Assembly (NCBI RefSeq): GCF_001421485.1
Contig: NZ_LMKK01000002.1
Coordinates: forward strand, 62,001 to 126,000
DNA from: Agreia sp. Leaf210
GTDB lineage: Bacteria; Actinomycetota; Actinomycetes; Actinomycetales; Microbacteriaceae
Direction of reading: 5' to 3'
Length of the DNA stretch: 64,000 nt
The translations under genes were made by a program, and so were the position numbers. Position 1 is the first letter of the stretch, and every line of letters begins with the position of its first letter. Positions 63,403 through 64,000 of the stretch are shown here, in pieces. The notes under the pieces are model-generated. The model ran no database searches. It saw nothing but the letters and a program-made list of their open reading frames with translations, and was not told the DNA's origin.

Positions 63403-64000
63403 ATGGAAGAGGCGAGAGCGTTGACGAGTTCCCATTGGGTGTTGACCTTCGTCTGTGCCGACCTCCCGGGTATCGTGCACGCGGTGAGCGGCGCGGTCGT
63501 GCAATCGGGTGGCAACATCACCGAGAGTCAGCAGTTCTCCAGCGCCGATACGGGCCGATTCTTCATGCGGCTGCAGGTCGAGTCCGAATCCGATCGGGCC
63601 GTCTTCGAATCGGCGCTCGCACCGGTGATCGAACGCTACGACATGGACTGGCAGCTCGACGTGGTCGGCCGCCCCTTGCGTACTCTTGTTCTCGGCTCGA
63701 CGGCGGCGCACTGCCTCAACGATCTGCTCTTCCGTCAGCGCGCGGGCCAGCTCGCCGTCGACATTCCGCTCGTCCTGAGCAATCACTCGGTTCTGGCGGA
63801 GCTCGCCGGGTTCTACGGTGTCGCCTTCGAATCGATGCCGGTGACGGATGCCGAGAGCAAGGCCGCCTTCGAACGTCGGGTTCTCGACGTGGTGGAGCAG
63901 CACGACATCGAACTCGTCGTGCTCGCCCGCTACATGCAGATCCTTTCGCCCGAGCTGTGCGCCGCGCTCGCCGGCCGCGCCATCAACATCCACCACTCTT
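63403..64000 (+). CDS. purU: formyltetrahydrofolate deformylase PurU, N-terminal part
   Basis: 199 codons are open to the window edge. The N-terminal ACT domain is WVLTFVCADLPGIVHAVSGA. The hydrolase domain begins with DIPLVLSNHSVLAELAGFYG and reaches VVLARYMQILSPELCA and NIHHS, which contains the catalytic Asn and His. It releases formate from 10-formyl-THF. The ATG has GGAGG 9 nt upstream. With folD and glyA it forms a one-carbon set. Confidence 0.94.
   Translation, partial: MEEARALTSSHWVLTFVCADLPGIVHAVSGAVVQSGGNITESQQFSSADTGRFFMRLQVESESDRAVFESALAPVIERYDMDWQLDVVGRPLRTLVLGSTAAHCLNDLLFRQRAGQLAVDIPLVLSNHSVLAELAGFYGVAFESMPVTDAESKAAFERRVLDVVEQHDIELVVLARYMQILSPELCAALAGRAINIHHS

Overview
The window is high-GC, densely coded DNA from an actinobacterium, most likely the family Microbacteriaceae. 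The pointers are GlnR, MshD (mycothiol synthase), CarD, an XPB-type helicase with its partner protein, a WXG100 protein, an RskA/SigK pair, a fused IspDF, and many genes whose start codon lies 6-9 nt after a TANNNT -10 box (leaderless mRNAs). No rRNA, CRISPR array, prophage or insertion sequence was seen. There are two complete tRNA genes: Thr(TGT) at 19.7 kb and Lys(TTT) at 53.4 kb.

Left part (0-16.5 kb): a truncated exported protein, an M15-like envelope protein, a DtxR-family regulator, serC, a CspB-like/DUF3027 pair, the XPB helicase with its helicase-associated partner, a two-component system, a lone WXG100 protein, groEL under a perfect CIRCE operator, a second cold-shock gene, and a LytR_C/DUF3263 pair. 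From 16.5 to 24 kb: an ElaA-like acetyltransferase, msrB, a nitroreductase, an MFS exporter, a 14-bp tandem repeat, tRNA-Thr with a duplicated 3' half, a DsbA-like thioredoxin, an MsiK/SugC-type ATPase and a kinase-like DUF4032 protein.

From 24 to 46 kb the region is built around housekeeping and phosphate or nitrogen control. It holds carD-ispDF-cysS-rlmB, regX3-senX3 divergent from phoU, and gpmA. A four-gene operon follows (38-aa membrane peptide, nitrobindin-like protein, YgfZ, FUSC transporter), then glnR-mshD-ppk-mutT1, and then pstSCAB behind a recognisable PHO box. PolyP synthesis, phosphate uptake, PhoU and the RegX3/SenX3 sensor pair therefore lie within 18 kb.

From 46 to 64 kb: rskA-sigK, a compact four-gene glycosyltransferase operon joined by 4-bp overlaps, a small membrane gene broken by one extra base in a short homopolymer, a compact two-hairpin element that could encode 26 aa, tRNA-Lys, an SDR/DUF4241/MarP-type protease operon, an EI24 protein, two small proteins of unknown role, an aldose epimerase, and a one-carbon cluster (purU, MFS, glyA, folD). 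Genes below the usual length cut-off that look real are at 59379-59516 (45 aa), 36686-36802 (38 aa) and, less surely, 2457-2624 (55 aa).
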